Positions 17,051 to 27,434 are shown, counted from the stretch's first letter. The stretch is DNA of 64,000 bases from Halobacteriales archaeon QS_1_69_70 (GCA_003021005.1 PXRI01000012.1:36732-100731); one strand, 5' to 3'. Numbers and translations: made by a program. Notes: generated by a model not told the origin, from the sequence alone.

Positions 17051-17503
17051 TCACTCGTCCTCGGCGGCGAACTCGACGAGCGTGAGGTCCCGCTCGAGCA
17101 TGCAGTGGTCGTGGGGCGGGTCGCCGGCGACCTCGGTGATCTGGTAGTCCGTCCCGAAGTCCGCGCCTGCGGGTTCGCAGAACTCGTGGCTGGGACACTG
17201 CGTGTACGGGCAGGGACCGGCGAGCTCGGCCTTGCTGCCGGCGTAGGCGACGGTCGAGGGGACGTTCGCGAGCACCGGGGCGGGTTCGACCTCGACGGCG
17301 GTGACACCGGTGTCGTGGACGGCACACTCCAGCGTCCCGGAGTCCCGGACGCCGGTCACCCGGAAGCGGCGGCCCTCGGCGAGGTTCAGACACTGCTCGC
17401 GGTAGGGGCAGCCCTCGCAGGCGTCGGACTCCCCGCCGTAGACGAACTCCGTGCCGACCTCCGCGAGGCGCTCGCCGATGAGCGTCACCGTCGACATGGT
17501 CAT
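17051..17503 (-). CDS. UPF0179 family cysteine-rich protein
   Basis: 150 residues matching the archaeal UPF0179 family. It begins MTMSTVTLIGERLAEVG and has CEGCPYREQCLNL and later CPYTQCPSHEFCEPAG, a set of cysteines that could bind zinc or an iron-sulfur cluster. The function of the family is not known. Start at 17503 (or the Met at 17497): a TTAACA box lies about 22-25 nt upstream. An upstream in-frame extension would read through a dispersed intergenic repeat and is rejected. Confidence 0.88.
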   Translation of the reverse strand: MTMSTVTLIGERLAEVGTEFVYGGESDACEGCPYREQCLNLAEGRRFRVTGVRDSGTLECAVHDTGVTAVEVEPAPVLANVPSTVAYAGSKAELAGPCPYTQCPSHEFCEPAGADFGTDYQITEVAGDPPHDHCMLERDLTLVEFAAEDE

Positions 17504-17637
17504 TGGTTTCGCCGGCGGCTTGTTAAGGGCGTCGGCACTCGGGACGGACGCGATGGCTGTACCGTCCTCGGTTACCCCCGGGCGCTCGGTGGGACGTGCC
17601 GGCTCGCCACGCCATACTGCTGACCGAATGTCCGTAA

Positions 17638-17662
17638 CGTCACGTTCGCGTGGATGATCTCG
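17638..17662 (-). repeat. Dispersed 25-bp intergenic repeat, copy A
   Basis: Read on the minus strand, this segment matches 26110-26134 on the plus strand at 23 of 25 positions (centre CATCCACGCGAACG). The similarity is weaker but visible on both sides, including a palindromic TCGTCGCGACGA on the left of copy A. Confidence 0.65.
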
Positions 17663-17708
17663 TCGCGACGATACTGACCGGCCGAGCACGGGACGGTCGA
17701 ATGGGGTC

Positions 17709-17723
17709 CGTCCGGCAGTATCA
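17709..17723 (-). repeat. Stop-codon-associated repeat TGATACTGCCGGACG, copy 1
   Basis: On the minus strand TGATACTGCCGGACG begins exactly at the TGA stop of the gene at 17721-18113. The same 15 bases begin at the stop of an unrelated gene at 54166. Confidence 0.7.
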
Positions 17724-18113
17724 GCCATCGCGGCCCGTGAGCGAGTCTAGTTCCTCGAGGTACCGATCCCGCGGCACCTGGTACAGCGACCGGTAGTCCA
17801 GCTCGCCGGCCGCGAACCGCTCGGAGAGCGATTCAGCACCCAGCAGGGCGGCCTCGCGGGTCTCGTAGGCGTCCGGGGGCCGCTCGACGTCGGGTTCGAG
17901 GTACAGCGTCACCAGCCAGGGGGCGTCCGGCGGGAGGTTCCGGTTGGCCCCGGGCCGGCGGTTCCGGCGGCCGCGGGTGACGTATATCGTCGGCAGGCAC
18001 GGTGCCGGGAACTCCTCGCCGTCGAAGACGTCGGGGCGGTAGGCGAATACGACACGGGCCTCCTCGGCGTTCCAGACCTGCCAGCCGGCGCCCGGGGCGG
18101 CCTCCTCGACCAT
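17721..18113 (-). CDS. Haloarchaeal protein of unknown function (possibly DUF5820)
   Basis: 130 residues: MVEEAAPGAGWQVWNAEE, then ARVVFAYRPDVFDGEEFPAPCL, IYVTRGRRNRRPG, PWLVTLYLEPDVERPPDAYE and a helical end with SLSERFAAGELDYRSLYQVPRDRYLEEL. It resembles a haloarchaeal family I recall as DUF5820, but the number is not certain. No membrane helix or signal. A perfect TTTATAAA box lies 38-45 nt upstream, implying a short leader of about 14 nt. Its stop codon is the first triplet of a repeated 15-bp sequence. Confidence 0.75.
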   Translation of the reverse strand: MVEEAAPGAGWQVWNAEEARVVFAYRPDVFDGEEFPAPCLPTIYVTRGRRNRRPGANRNLPPDAPWLVTLYLEPDVERPPDAYETREAALLGAESLSERFAAGELDYRSLYQVPRDRYLEELDSLTGRDG

Positions 18114-18150
18114 GCGTGGTGGAGGGTCCGGCGGCCCATCAGCCCTCCGG

Positions 18151-18158
18151 TTTATAAA
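18151..18158 (-). promoter_or_regulatory. TATA box
   Basis: TTTATAAA is palindromic. By distance it serves the minus-strand gene starting at 18113, with a short 5-prime leader. Confidence 0.5.
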
Positions 18159-18270
18159 CCTCGGGAAACGTCCGTCACATCTGACGGGTTTCGAGTGGAC
18201 GAACCCCGGTCCTGTTTGCTGGTTTCCCGACGGGCGTGGGCCGGTCGGCCGTGGTGCGTGGCAACAAGAC

Positions 18271-18278
18271 TTATACAT
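18271..18278 (+). promoter_or_regulatory. Probable promoter of the PrkA operon, long leader
   Basis: TTATACAT is the best TATA-like box upstream of the operon. A start of transcription near 18300 would give an unusually long 5-prime leader of roughly 160 nt. Confidence 0.4.
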
Positions 18279-18461
18279 CCGGCAGACTCGACTATATGAT
18301 ACTACCGGTGTGTGTCCGTCCACGCGGCCCCGGCCGTCACCCGCACCCACGCCCCTGGCGCGGGTGCCGGGCACGGCACGCGACGACGTGGCATCCCACC
18401 GTGACGCCGGCCGACCGGTCAGCCCCGCCCGCCCTGGGGGAGGCGACGCCCCCGTGATAGC

Positions 18462-20455
18462 ATGAGTGACATGGACACCCTGGAGGAACTCAGCGAGGAG
18501 TACAGGACGTCGATCCCGTCGGACCTCCGCCGGACGCGGTCGTTCGAGTGGTACCTCGAGACGCTGTACGACGAGCCGACGGTCGCGCGCAACGCCCACC
18601 AGCGGGTCGCGGACATGTTCGACTTCTACGGCACCAGCTACGACGAGGAGACGGGTGTCGTGGAGTACGAACTCGCCTCCGAGGACCCGCTCGGCGACGG
18701 CGAGAACACCTTCTACGGCCGCGTCGTCCACGAGGCGATCCACGAGTTCATCAATAAGGTGAAGTCGGGCGCCCGCGGGCTCGGCCCCGAAAAGCGCATC
18801 AAGCTCCTGCTGGGGCCGGTCGGCTCCGGGAAGTCCGACTTCGACCGCCAGCTCCGGCGCTACTACGAGGACTACTCGACACGCCAGGAGGGCCGGATGT
18901 ACACCTTCCGGTGGACCGGGCTGTGTGACGTCCTCCGGGACCAGGACCCCGCCGACGACGTCGTCCGCTCCCCGATGAACCAGGACCCGGTCGTGCTGTT
19001 GCCCGAGGCCCAGCGCGAGTCGGTGCTCTCGGAGGTGAACGAGCGGCTCGACGCTCCCTACACCATCCGGAACGAGCAGTCGCTGGACCCCGCAAGCGAG
19101 TTCTACATGGACCGGCTGCTGGAGGAGTACGACGACGACCTCCAGGCCGTCCTGGAGACCCACGTCGAGGTCGTGCGGCTGCTCGCCGACGAGAACAAGC
19201 GACAGGCCATCGAGACGTTCGAGCCGAAGGACAAGAAGAACCAGGACGAGACCGAGCTGACCGGCGACGTCAACTACTCGAAGATCGCGGTCTACGGGGA
19301 GTCCGACCCGCGGGCGTTCGACTACTCCGGGGCCTTTTGCAACGCCAACCGCGGCATCTTCTCCGGGGAGGAGCTGCTCAAGCTGCAGCGGGAGTTCCTC
19401 TATGACTTCCTGCACGCCACCCAGGAGCAGACCATCAAGCCGAAGAACAACCCACGGATCGACATCGACCAGGTGATCGTCGGCCGGACGAACATGCCGG
19501 AGTACCGGGACAAGAAGGGCGACGAGAAGATGGAGGCGTTCAACGACCGGACCAAGCGCATCGACTTCCCGTACGTCCTCCAGTACGCCGAGGAGTCCGG
19601 CTGTTCGGGGTGCTCACCCGCATCACGGAGCCGGACGGCGGCACCGTCTCGATCACGCAGAAGGCGAAGGCGTACAACGGCGAGATCGACGAGGCCGACG
19701 ACATCGACGTCCGGAAGCTCCGCGAGGAGGCCGACGACGTCGCCGACATCGGCGAGGGGATGGACGGCATCTCGCCGCGGTTCATCGGCGACGAGATCGC
19801 GGAGGCGATCATGGACTCGATGCACCGGAGTCGTGGGTTCCTGTCGCCGCTGACGACGTTCAACCACCTCGAGGAGAACCTCGAGAACCACGGCTCGGTC
19901 CCGACGGAGAACTTCGAGACCTACTACCGGTACTTAGAGCGGGTCCGCGAGGAGTACAAGGAGCGCGCCATCGAGGACGTGCGCCACGCGCTGGCGTACG
20001 ACTTAGACGAGATCCAGCGGCAGGGCGAGAAGTACATGGACCACGTGATGGCCTACATCGACGACGACACCGTCGAGGACGAGATCACGGGCCGCGAGCA
20101 GGAGCCCGACGAGAAGTTCCTCCGGGACGTCGAGGAGAAGCTCGACGTCCCCGGCGACCGGAAGGACGACTTCCGGCAGGAGGTCGCAAACTGGGTCAGC
20201 CGCCGGGCCCGGGAGGGCGAGCCGTTCGAGCCCCAGGACAACGACCGGCTCCGCCGCGCCTTAGAGCGGAAGCTCTGGGAGGACAAGAAGCACAACATCA
20301 ACTTCTCCGCGCTGGTCTCCAGCGGGGAGCTGGACGACGACGAGCGGAACGCCTGGGTCGACGCCCTGGAGGAGCAGGGCTACAGCACCGAGGGGGCGAA
20401 GGAGGTACTGGAGTTCGCGGGCGCGGAGGTCGCGAAGGCCGAGATGGAAGAATGA
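18462..20455 (+). pseudogene. prkA: PrkA family serine protein kinase 1, broken by deletion/frameshift
   Basis: The first of two PrkA-type kinases: an AAA-like domain followed by a kinase-like C-terminal domain, related to bacterial PrkA/YeaG. The N-terminal part runs from MSDMDTLEELSEEY with P-loop GPVGSGKS (about 118-125) to FPYVLQYAEE near 19594. The protein then continues in another frame from LFGVLTRITEPD (about 19602) to EVAKAEMEE. Compared with the family, about 25 residues around the KIYEKM segment are missing at the joint, and 1994 nt is not a multiple of three. The end overlaps the next gene by ATGA. Either the gene is inactive, or two separate polypeptides are made, or the sequence has an error. 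Confidence 0.85.
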
Positions 20456-22728
20456 CCGGCGAGGAGTACATCGACAGCGCCGACGAGACCCTCGAGGAGA
20501 CCTACGAGCCGCCGATGTCGTTGGCCGAGTACGTCGATGCCGTCATGGAGCACCCCTCGACGGCGGCCCACGCCTCGAAGTACCTCTTGGACGCCATCGA
20601 GGCGGCCGGCACCCGGACGGTCCTCGAGGAGGGCGAGCGCACGGAGCGGTACCGCTTTTTCGACGACCCGCACAACGACGGCGAGCACGCCATCCTCGGC
20701 AACACCGAGGTGCTGAACAGCTTCGTCGACGACCTCCGCTCGATCGCCGCCCGCCGCGGCAAGGAGGAGAAGATCCTGTGGCTCGACGGCCCGACAGCGA
20801 CGGGCAAGTCGGAGCTGAAGCGGTGTCTCGTCAACGGTCTGCGGGAGTACTCGAAGACCGCGGCCGGCCGCCGGTACACCGTCGAGTGGAACGTTTCCGG
20901 CGTCGGCGGCGCCACCGGGATGACCTACGCCGACGAGCCGACGCCCGACGAGGACGACTGGTACGCCTCGCCCGTCCAGGCCCACCCGCTGTCGGTGTTC
21001 CCCCGGTCGGTCCGCGCCGAGCTGGTCGCGGCGCTCAACGAGCGGCTGGACGACCACATCCCGATCCACCTCGAGGCCGACCTGGACCCGTTCAGCCGGG
21101 AGGCCTACGACCACCTCGAGGAGCAGTACCGCCGGCAGGGCGTCGAGGACCTGTTCTCGGCGATCACCGACGAGCGCCACCTCCGGGTAAAAAACTACGT
21201 GGTCGACGTCGGCCGCGGCATCGGCGTCCTGCACAGCGAGGACGACGGCCCGCCGAAGGAGCGGCTCGTCGGCGCCTGGATGGCCGGCATGTTGCAGCAG
21301 CTGGACTCCCGCGGCCGGAAGAATCCGCAGGCGTTCAGCTACGACGGCGTGCTCTCGCAGGGCAATGGCCTGCTCACGGTCGTCGAGGACGCGGCCCAGC
21401 ACGCCGACCTCCTCCAGAAGCTGTTGAACGTGCCCGACGAGGGCTCGGTCAAGCTGGACAAGGCCATCGGGATGGACGTCGACACCCAGATGGTCGTCAT
21501 CTCGAACCCGGACCTGGAGGCCCAGCTGAACAAGCACGCCGACTTGGAGGGCTCGGACCCGCTGAAGGCGCTGAAGCGGCGGCTCGACAGACACGAGTTC
21601 ACCTACCTGACGAACCTCTCGCTGGAGGCCGAACTGGTCCGTCGGGAGCTGACCAACGAGACCGAGATCTGGGAAGCCGACAGCTACGACGCCGTGGCGG
21701 CGCGGATCCGGGAGCCGGTCACCATCTCGGTCCGTGGGGGCGACGGCGACGTGCGGGACCGGGAACTCGCCCCGCACGCCATCGAGGCGGCGGCGCTGTA
21801 TGCGGTCGTCACGCGGCTCGACGCGGAGTCGCTCCCGCCCGGCCTGGATCTCGTCGACAAGGCGTTCGTGTACGACCGCGGCTACCTCCAGGACGGCGAC
21901 GAGCGGCGGTACAGGGAGGAGTTCGACTTCGAGGACGCAGAGGAGGGCGGCGCCGGCATCCCCGTGACCTACACGCGGGACCTCATCGCCGACCTGCTGC
22001 ACGAGGAGACCGACCGCCACCACCCGGACCTCGCGGTCGAGGGCGTCATCATGCCGCGGGACCTCCTGAACGCGATGGCCGAGCGACTCGACGACGCGCC
22101 GATGTTCTCCGGCAACGAGCGCACCGAGTACGAAAACCGGCTCGTCCCGGTGAAGAACCACGTGTTCGGCCGCCAGGAGGACGACGTCGTCGACGCAATC
22201 ATGCGGGACAAGCGGGTCGACGAGGCGACCGTCGAGGAGTACCTAGAGCACGTCTACGCCGCCGTCGAGGACGAGCCGATCGAGAACGAGCGCGGCGAGC
22301 GCGTCGAGCCGGACCCGCTGAAGATGAAGGTCTTCGAGATCGAGCACCTCGGGCGGTTCGACGAGAGCGACTACGACGTCGCGGAGGCGACGGAGGGCCC
22401 GTGGGCGTTCCGGGAGGAGAAGGTGATCACGGCGCTGAACCGCCACGCCTGGCGGCACCGCGACGAGGAGTTCCGGGTCGGGGACGTCGACCCCCGCGAG
22501 ATCCCCGTCATCGAGACGGTGCTGGGGAGCCACGACTGGGACGACGTCGCCAGGACCTACGAGGACCTGGAGCCGAGCCAGTGGGACGACCCGCCGTCCG
22601 GCACCGAGACCGCACGGCTCAAGGCAAAGGCCGTCGAGAACCTAAAGGAGCTGTTCGGCTACTCGCCGGCCTCCGCCGAGCTGACGAGCCGCCACGTCAT
22701 GGGGCAGGTGAGCTACCGATGGGACTGA
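20452..22728 (+). CDS. prkA: PrkA family serine protein kinase 2
   Basis: A 758-residue intact paralogue of the upstream gene. It has a P-loop GPTATGKS (about 113-120) and family sequence [20 protein letters not shown]. The long segment [18 protein letters not shown] and [18 protein letters not shown] correspond to the AAA core (strand and sensor region), and the C-terminal half is helical and acidic. In bacteria PrkA kinases act with YeaH-type and SpoVR-type proteins in starvation and stress responses. The gene overlaps the previous one by 4 nt (ATGA) and the next by 10 nt, so the operon is translated as a unit. Confidence 0.92.
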   Translation: MTGEEYIDSADETLEETYEPPMSLAEYVDAVMEHPSTAAHASKYLLDAIEAAGTRTVLEEGERTERYRFFDDPHNDGEHAILGNTEVLNSFVDDLRSIAARRGKEEKILWLDGPTATGKSELKRCLVNGLREYSKTAAGRRYTVEWNVSGVGGATGMTYADEPTPDEDDWYASPVQAHPLSVFPRSVRAELVAALNERLDDHIPIHLEADLDPFSREAYDHLEEQYRRQGVEDLFSAITDERHLRVKNYVVDVGRGIGVLHSEDDGPPKERLVGAWMAGMLQQLDSRGRKNPQAFSYDGVLSQGNGLLTVVEDAAQHADLLQKLLNVPDEGSVKLDKAIGMDVDTQMVVISNPDLEAQLNKHADLEGSDPLKALKRRLDRHEFTYLTNLSLEAELVRRELTNETEIWEADSYDAVAARIREPVTISVRGGDGDVRDRELAPHAIEAAALYAVVTRLDAESLPPGLDLVDKAFVYDRGYLQDGDERRYREEFDFEDAEEGGAGIPVTYTRDLIADLLHEETDRHHPDLAVEGVIMPRDLLNAMAERLDDAPMFSGNERTEYENRLVPVKNHVFGRQEDDVVDAIMRDKRVDEATVEEYLEHVYAAVEDEPIENERGERVEPDPLKMKVFEIEHLGRFDESDYDVAEATEGPWAFREEKVITALNRHAWRHRDEEFRVGDVDPREIPVIETVLGSHDWDDVARTYEDLEPSQWDDPPSGTETARLKAKAVENLKELFGYSPASAELTSRHVMGQVSYRWD

Positions 22729-24053
22729 AGGAGGACCTCGACCGGTACCGGGCGGTGGGTGAGGCCCGCCGGCAGGACCTCTCGGAGTTCATCCAGTACG
22801 GCGACCTCGGCCAATCGCGGCCCGACGAGGTGAAGATCCCGATCAAGATCGTCGACCTGCCGGAGTTCGTCTACGACCCGCGCGATCGGGGCGGCGTCGG
22901 CCAGGGCACCGACGGGACGCCGGAGGTCGGCGATCCGGTCGGCGAGCCGGATCCCCAGCCCGGTGACGGCGAGGAGGGCGGCGCGCCGGGCGAGGAGCCG
23001 GGCGACCACGAGTACTACGAGATGGACCCCGAGGAGTTCGCCCGGGAACTGGACGACGAACTCGGCCTGGACCTGGAGCCGAAGGGCAAGAAGGTCATAG
23101 AGGAGACGGAGGGCGAGTTCACCGACGTCACGCGGACGGGCCCGGCCAGCACGCTGGACTTCGAGCGGCTGTTCAAGCAGGGGCTCGGGCGGAAGCTGGC
23201 GACGGACTTCGACGAGGAATACGTCGAGGCGGCGCTGCGGGTCGACGGCTGGGGTCCGGCGCGGGTCTTCGAGTGGGCGCGCGACAACCACATCCCGGTC
23301 TCCCGGGCGTGGATCGAGGACGCCCACGACTCGCTGCCGGCCGGGGAGGCCGACCGGTGGGCGTCCATCGAGGAGATGGAGGCGAACGTCGAGCGGGAAA
23401 CGACGGCCGACCGCATCCGCCGGGACGGCCTCGACCGGATTCCGTTCCGCCGGGAGGACGAGCGGTACCGGTACCCGGAGGTCATAGAGGAGCGGGAGCG
23501 GAACGTCGTCGTGGTGAACATCCGCGACGTCTCCGGGTCGATGCGGCAGGCAAAGCGGGAGCTGGTCGAGCGGACGTTCACGCCGCTGGACTGGTATCTC
23601 TCGGGGAAGTACGACCACGCCGAGTTCGTCTACGTCGCCCACGACGCCGACGCGTGGGAGGTCGACCGCGAGGAGTTCTTCGGGATCAGGTCGGGCGGCG
23701 GGACCCGGATCTCCAGCGCCTACGAGCTCGCGGCCGACGTGCTCGCAGAGCGGTATCCCTACAGGGAGTGGAACCGGTACGTCTTCGCCGCCGGGGACTC
23801 GGAGAACTCCTCGAACGACACCGAGAAGAACGTCATCCCGCTGATGGAGGAGATCGACGCGAACCTCCACGCCTACGTGGAGACACAGCCGTCGGGCAAC
23901 GCGATCAACGCGACCCACGCCACGGAGGTCGACGACCACTTCGACGACCGGAGCAACGTCGCCGTGGCGTACGTCAACGGCCCGGAGGACGTCGTCGACG
24001 CGATAGACGCCATCCTCAGCACCGAGACGCGCGAGGAGGCCGTCGCGGGATGA
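22719..24053 (+). CDS. yeaH: YeaH/YhbH family protein (DUF444), von Willebrand A-like
   Basis: 444 residues. The N-terminal third is charged, with a Gly/Pro/Glu-rich linker (about 60-98). The C-terminal part contains a VWA-like domain with [13 protein letters not shown] (metal site DVSGS about 270-274), then [14 protein letters not shown] and [12 protein letters not shown], which supply the other metal-site positions. Family members are encoded next to PrkA kinases in bacteria and are likely partners or substrates. Start ATG 22719 overlaps the kinase end by 10 nt, and the stop overlaps the SpoVR start by 4 nt. Confidence 0.92.
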   Translation: MGLKEDLDRYRAVGEARRQDLSEFIQYGDLGQSRPDEVKIPIKIVDLPEFVYDPRDRGGVGQGTDGTPEVGDPVGEPDPQPGDGEEGGAPGEEPGDHEYYEMDPEEFARELDDELGLDLEPKGKKVIEETEGEFTDVTRTGPASTLDFERLFKQGLGRKLATDFDEEYVEAALRVDGWGPARVFEWARDNHIPVSRAWIEDAHDSLPAGEADRWASIEEMEANVERETTADRIRRDGLDRIPFRREDERYRYPEVIEERERNVVVVNIRDVSGSMRQAKRELVERTFTPLDWYLSGKYDHAEFVYVAHDADAWEVDREEFFGIRSGGGTRISSAYELAADVLAERYPYREWNRYVFAAGDSENSSNDTEKNVIPLMEEIDANLHAYVETQPSGNAINATHATEVDDHFDDRSNVAVAYVNGPEDVVDAIDAILSTETREEAVAG

Positions 24054-26050
24054 GCACCGACGACCGCATCCGGAAGCAGCACGTGGCAGGGGACCTCGCG
24101 GAGCCGGCCCGGGAGGCCCGCCGGCTGGCGGAGAAGCTCGGGCTCGCCCCGTTCGACGTGAACTACTGGGTCGTCGACTACGACGAGATGAACGAACTCA
24201 TCGCCTACGGCGGCTTCCAGCACCGCTACCCACACTGGCGGTGGGGGATGGCCTACGACCGCCAGCGGAAGCAGACGCAGTTCCTCGGCGGGAAGGCCTT
24301 CGAGATCGTCAACAACGACGACCCCGCCCACGCCTTCCTCCAGGAGTCCAACGACCTCGCCGACCAGAAGGCCGTCATCACCCACGTCGAGGCCCACGCG
24401 GACTTCTTCCGGAACAACGAGTGGTTCCGGCTGTTCGGCACCTCGCCCGACGCCGCGGCGATGCTCGAACGGCACGGCGAGACGGTCGCCGAGTACATGG
24501 CGGACCCCGAGGTCTCCCGGGAGGACGTCGAGGCCTGGATCGACCACGTGCTGTGTCTGGAGGACAACATCGACCAGCACCGGGAGTTCGCGACCGCCCG
24601 GGCGAGCGACGAGGAGTCGGTCACGCCCGGGGATCTGGCCGAGGAACTCGAGGGGATGGACGTCTCCGAGGAGGTCCGGACGGAGGTCTTCGACGAGGAG
24701 TTCCTCGAGGCGATGACCGACGACGGCGAGGGGCCGACGTTCCCGCCGGCCCCCGAGACTGATCTGCTCGCCTTCCTCGTCGCCCACGGGAAGGCCTACG
24801 ACGAGGAGGCGGGCAAGGCGACCGACTACGAGGAGTGGCAGCGGGAGATCCTCGAGATCCTCCGGACTGAGGCGTACTACTTCGCGCCCCAGAAGATGAC
24901 GAAGGTGATGAACGAGGGGTGGGCCTCGTTCCACGAGTCGCTGATGATGGCCGACGAGCGGTTCGCCGGGCCCGACGAGTTCCTCTCGTATGCCGACCAC
25001 ATGGCGCAGGTGCTCGGGTCGCCGGGGCTGAACCCCTACAAGCTCGGGTTCGAGCTGTGGCAGTACATCGAGAACCGGCGGAACCGCCGGGAGGTCGTAG
25101 AGCATCTGCTCCGGGTCGAGGGGGTCACCTGGCGGAACTTCGCCGATACCGTCGACCTGGACGCAGTCCAGGCGATGCTGGAGCCGGACCCGGAGATGGC
25201 CGACCCCGTCGCATTCCTCGACGCGCTGGAGGCCGACGACCCGCGCGTGGACGCCGAGGCGCTTTCGGCTGCCCGGCGGGGGGCGCCCGACGACGGGGGG
25301 ATCGACGTCGAGCGGTACCCCTGGAAGCTGTTGACCTACGAGGGGCTCGCCGAGCGGCACTACTCGCTGTCGAAGCCCCAGCACCGCGGATTCTTAAAGC
25401 GGATCAACAAGGCGGAACTCGAGAAGATCTCGCGGTACCTCTTCGAGACCGACCGGTACGACGACGTCGCCGCCGCCGTCGCCGCCGTCGACCGCACCGC
25501 GGGCTGGGACCGGATGCGGGAGGTGCGGGAGAGCCACAACGACGTGACGTTCCTCGATGCCTTTCTCACGCCGGAGTTCGTCGACGAGAACGACTACTTC
25601 ACCTACGAGTACACCCGGACGACGGGGGACTTCCGGGTCACCTCCGACGCCGCCGAAGACGTCAAGAAGAAGCTGATGCTGCAGTTCACGAACTTCGGAA
25701 AGCCGACCATCGCGGTCAAGGACGGCAACTTCAGGAACCGGAACGAACTCCTCTTGGTCCACCGGTACAACGGCGTCCAGCTCGACGTCACCCGCGCCAA
25801 ACAGACCCTGGAGCGAGTCTTCGAGCTGTGGGGTCGCCCGGTCGCGCTGAAGACCATCCGCAAGGAGCTGGACGACCACGACATCGAGGTCGCCCGGCGC
25901 CGGGACACCGAACCGGAGCCGACGGAGCAGGGCACGCTCATCCGGTTCGACGGCGAGTCCTTCGAGGAGACCGACCTCCCGGACGAGGAGATCGAGGAAC
26001 TCGTGGCGACCGACGTCGACTACGACACCAAGCCGGAGGAGTGGCTCTGA
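24050..26050 (+). CDS. SpoVR family protein
   Basis: 666 residues of the SpoVR/YcgB family. Typical sequences are [56 protein letters not shown] and [11 protein letters not shown]. The HxxPHW and EGWASFxH motifs suggest a metal- or thiol-linked role, but the molecular function of the family is not established. In E. coli ycgB and in Bacillus spoVR are linked genetically to the yeaGH/prkA system, and here the gene closes the operon with an ATGA overlap. Intact and of normal length. Confidence 0.93.
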   Translation: MSTDDRIRKQHVAGDLAEPAREARRLAEKLGLAPFDVNYWVVDYDEMNELIAYGGFQHRYPHWRWGMAYDRQRKQTQFLGGKAFEIVNNDDPAHAFLQESNDLADQKAVITHVEAHADFFRNNEWFRLFGTSPDAAAMLERHGETVAEYMADPEVSREDVEAWIDHVLCLEDNIDQHREFATARASDEESVTPGDLAEELEGMDVSEEVRTEVFDEEFLEAMTDDGEGPTFPPAPETDLLAFLVAHGKAYDEEAGKATDYEEWQREILEILRTEAYYFAPQKMTKVMNEGWASFHESLMMADERFAGPDEFLSYADHMAQVLGSPGLNPYKLGFELWQYIENRRNRREVVEHLLRVEGVTWRNFADTVDLDAVQAMLEPDPEMADPVAFLDALEADDPRVDAEALSAARRGAPDDGGIDVERYPWKLLTYEGLAERHYSLSKPQHRGFLKRINKAELEKISRYLFETDRYDDVAAAVAAVDRTAGWDRMREVRESHNDVTFLDAFLTPEFVDENDYFTYEYTRTTGDFRVTSDAAEDVKKKLMLQFTNFGKPTIAVKDGNFRNRNELLLVHRYNGVQLDVTRAKQTLERVFELWGRPVALKTIRKELDDHDIEVARRRDTEPEPTEQGTLIRFDGESFEETDLPDEEIEELVATDVDYDTKPEEWL

Positions 26051-26109
26051 TCCCGCCGGACCTATCCCATCCAACCATACCCTTGCTCGTCCGGATTGTC
26101 TCGTGGCGG

Positions 26110-26134
26110 CGAGACCATCCACGCGAACGCGACG
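26110..26134 (+). repeat. Dispersed 25-bp intergenic repeat, copy B
   Basis: Matches the minus-strand segment 17638-17662 at 23 of 25 positions. A 6-bp stem GTCTCG/CGAGAC (26098-26103 with 26110-26115) borders it. It lies about 27 nt before the TATA-like box of the next gene. Confidence 0.65.
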
Positions 26135-26160
26135 TCAGACGTACGTCCGCAGTCAGGAGG

Positions 26161-26170
26161 TAGTTTCTTG
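26161..26170 (+). promoter_or_regulatory. TATA-like box
   Basis: TAGTTTCTTG lies about 30 nt above the GTG at 26195 and selects this start over the ATG at 26096, which precedes the box. Confidence 0.55.
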
Positions 26171-26194
26171 TCATCCGGCCCGGTACGGGCGGGC

Positions 26195-26737
26195 GTGTCG
26201 GAATCGGCGACCGAGGAACCGGCGGACCTCGACGAGCGGGAGATCCACGACGTCCTCCGGAACGACCGCCGGCGACTCGCCCTCGAGGCACTGCGCGAGC
26301 GCGGCGGGCAGGCGACGGTGCGCGAGCTGTCCGAGCGGCTCGCCACCCAGGAGACCGGCGAGGACCCGCCGCCCGACGACAAGCGGCAGTCCGTCTACGT
26401 CACGCTGCACCAGACCCACCTCCCCAAACTCGAGGAGCTGTCCATCGTCGAGTACGAGCCCGACGAGAAGGACGTCACGCTCACCGACCGGATCCAGGAG
26501 GTCGAGGTCTACATGGAGGTCGTCCCCGCCTACGGGCTATCCTTCGGGGAGTTCTACCTCGGACTGGCGCTTTTGGGCATGCTGACGACGGTCGCCGTGC
26601 TGCGGTTCCGCCCCGACGTCTCGCCGTTCGTGCTGGCGGGACTGCTCGTCGCGTACTTCGGCCTCCAGATCGTCGCCGCCGCCTACCACGTGTACAGCCA
26701 GCAGGACCGCGTCATCCTCGACCGCCTGCTCGAATGA
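26195..26737 (+). CDS. Winged-helix protein with two C-terminal membrane helices (DUF7344-like)
   Basis: 180 residues from a GTG. The N-terminal half is a DNA-binding winged helix of the type common in haloarchaea: EIHDVLRNDRRRLALEALRE, ATVRELSERLA, VYVTLHQTHLPKLEELSIVEY. Two hydrophobic helices follow (about 120-140, YLGLALLGMLTTVAVLRF, and about 145-165, FVLAGLLVAYFGLQIVAAAY), then a short charged tail. A membrane-tethered regulator is implied, with unknown targets. It sits just behind the PrkA-SpoVR operon but has its own promoter. Confidence 0.82.
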   Translation: MSESATEEPADLDEREIHDVLRNDRRRLALEALRERGGQATVRELSERLATQETGEDPPPDDKRQSVYVTLHQTHLPKLEELSIVEYEPDEKDVTLTDRIQEVEVYMEVVPAYGLSFGEFYLGLALLGMLTTVAVLRFRPDVSPFVLAGLLVAYFGLQIVAAAYHVYSQQDRVILDRLLE

Positions 26738-26795
26738 CCGGCCACTGCAACGCGGCCGTTCCGGCGGTCGGGGCCCCTGCCCCGGTAGTGCCCCG

Positions 26796-27179
26796 ATGAC
26801 GACCTTCGAGGTCGAGACCGACCGGCGGACGGAGGTTCGGGACGTCACGGACCGCGTCGAGGCCGCGCTGGCAGGCGACGCCGACGGCGTCGCGACAGTG
26901 TTCATCCGGCATTCCACCGCCGGTGTCGCCGTCAACGAGGCGGAACCGCGACTCCTGGAGGACGTGGAGTCCGCGCTGGGCGGGCTCGTCGCCGACGAGG
27001 GCTGGGCGCACGACGCCCTCGACGGGAACGCCGACGCGCACCTGCGGGCGTTGCTCGTCGGGCCCGCGGCCACGATACCGGTGACCGACGGCAGCCTGGA
27101 GCTGGGATCCTGGCAGGCAATACTGTTCGTGGAGTGTGACGGCCCGCGGAGCCGGACCGTCGAGGTCCGGACCGGGTAG
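26796..27179 (+). CDS. YjbQ/UPF0047 family protein
   Basis: 127 residues of the YjbQ family: VATVFIRHSTAGVAVNEAEP near residue 35 and ILFVECDGPRSRTVEVRTG at the end, with an acidic LDGNADAHLRALLVGPAATIPV segment. Conserved His and Glu residues form the family active site. Members show weak thiamin-phosphate synthase activity, but the physiological role is open. Complete, normal length. Confidence 0.92.
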   Translation: MTTFEVETDRRTEVRDVTDRVEAALAGDADGVATVFIRHSTAGVAVNEAEPRLLEDVESALGGLVADEGWAHDALDGNADAHLRALLVGPAATIPVTDGSLELGSWQAILFVECDGPRSRTVEVRTG

Positions 27180-27400
27180 CCGACGGACGCGACGGCCCGG
27201 CCGGGTTCAAGCGAATCCGCCGGCCGGCGGACGCGGCGACCGGAGTGCCGACCCGACGTTGGATCGCGAGCCAGGCCCGGACCGGCACCGCGTCGGGGTG
27301 GCGGGGTAGCGTGTACCGGCGCAGGCTCGGACCGTCACGCAGTCGTCCGTCGATGCGGTTTCACGAGGAGAGTCAGCCGTAAAGTCTAAGCGCGCATGTT
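27180..27400. other. Intergenic region
   Basis: About 220 nt of high-GC sequence with no gene recognised, becoming richer in A and T towards 27380-27420, where the promoter of the next gene lies. Confidence 0.4.
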
Positions 27401-27420
27401 CTGTTTAACTTGGTGAACAG
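27401..27420 (+). promoter_or_regulatory. TATA box inside an inverted repeat (candidate operator)
   Basis: CTGTTTAACTTGGTGAACAG has 5-bp arms CTGTT/AACAG, and TTTAACTT in the left half is 25-32 nt above the ATG at 27435. A bound regulator would block the promoter, and autoregulation by the HTH gene is possible (inference). Confidence 0.4.
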
Positions 27421-27434
27421 CCTTCCTGACCAGA

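Larger units (their letters stand above)
18114..18461. other. Intergenic region upstream of the prkA operon
   Basis: About 350 nt with no gene seen. It holds TTTATAAA at 18151, a second TATA-like TTATACAT at 18271-18278, and CTATATGATA near 18291-18300. Between these and the operon start is a GC-rich stretch able to form hairpins (around CACCCACGCCCCTGGCGCGGG, 18340-18365). Confidence 0.5.

Noticed and set aside
19610..20455. Independent gene starting at GTG 19610
   Set aside because: Its sequence is the C-terminal continuation of the PrkA kinase; no separate promoter or ribosome site is seen.
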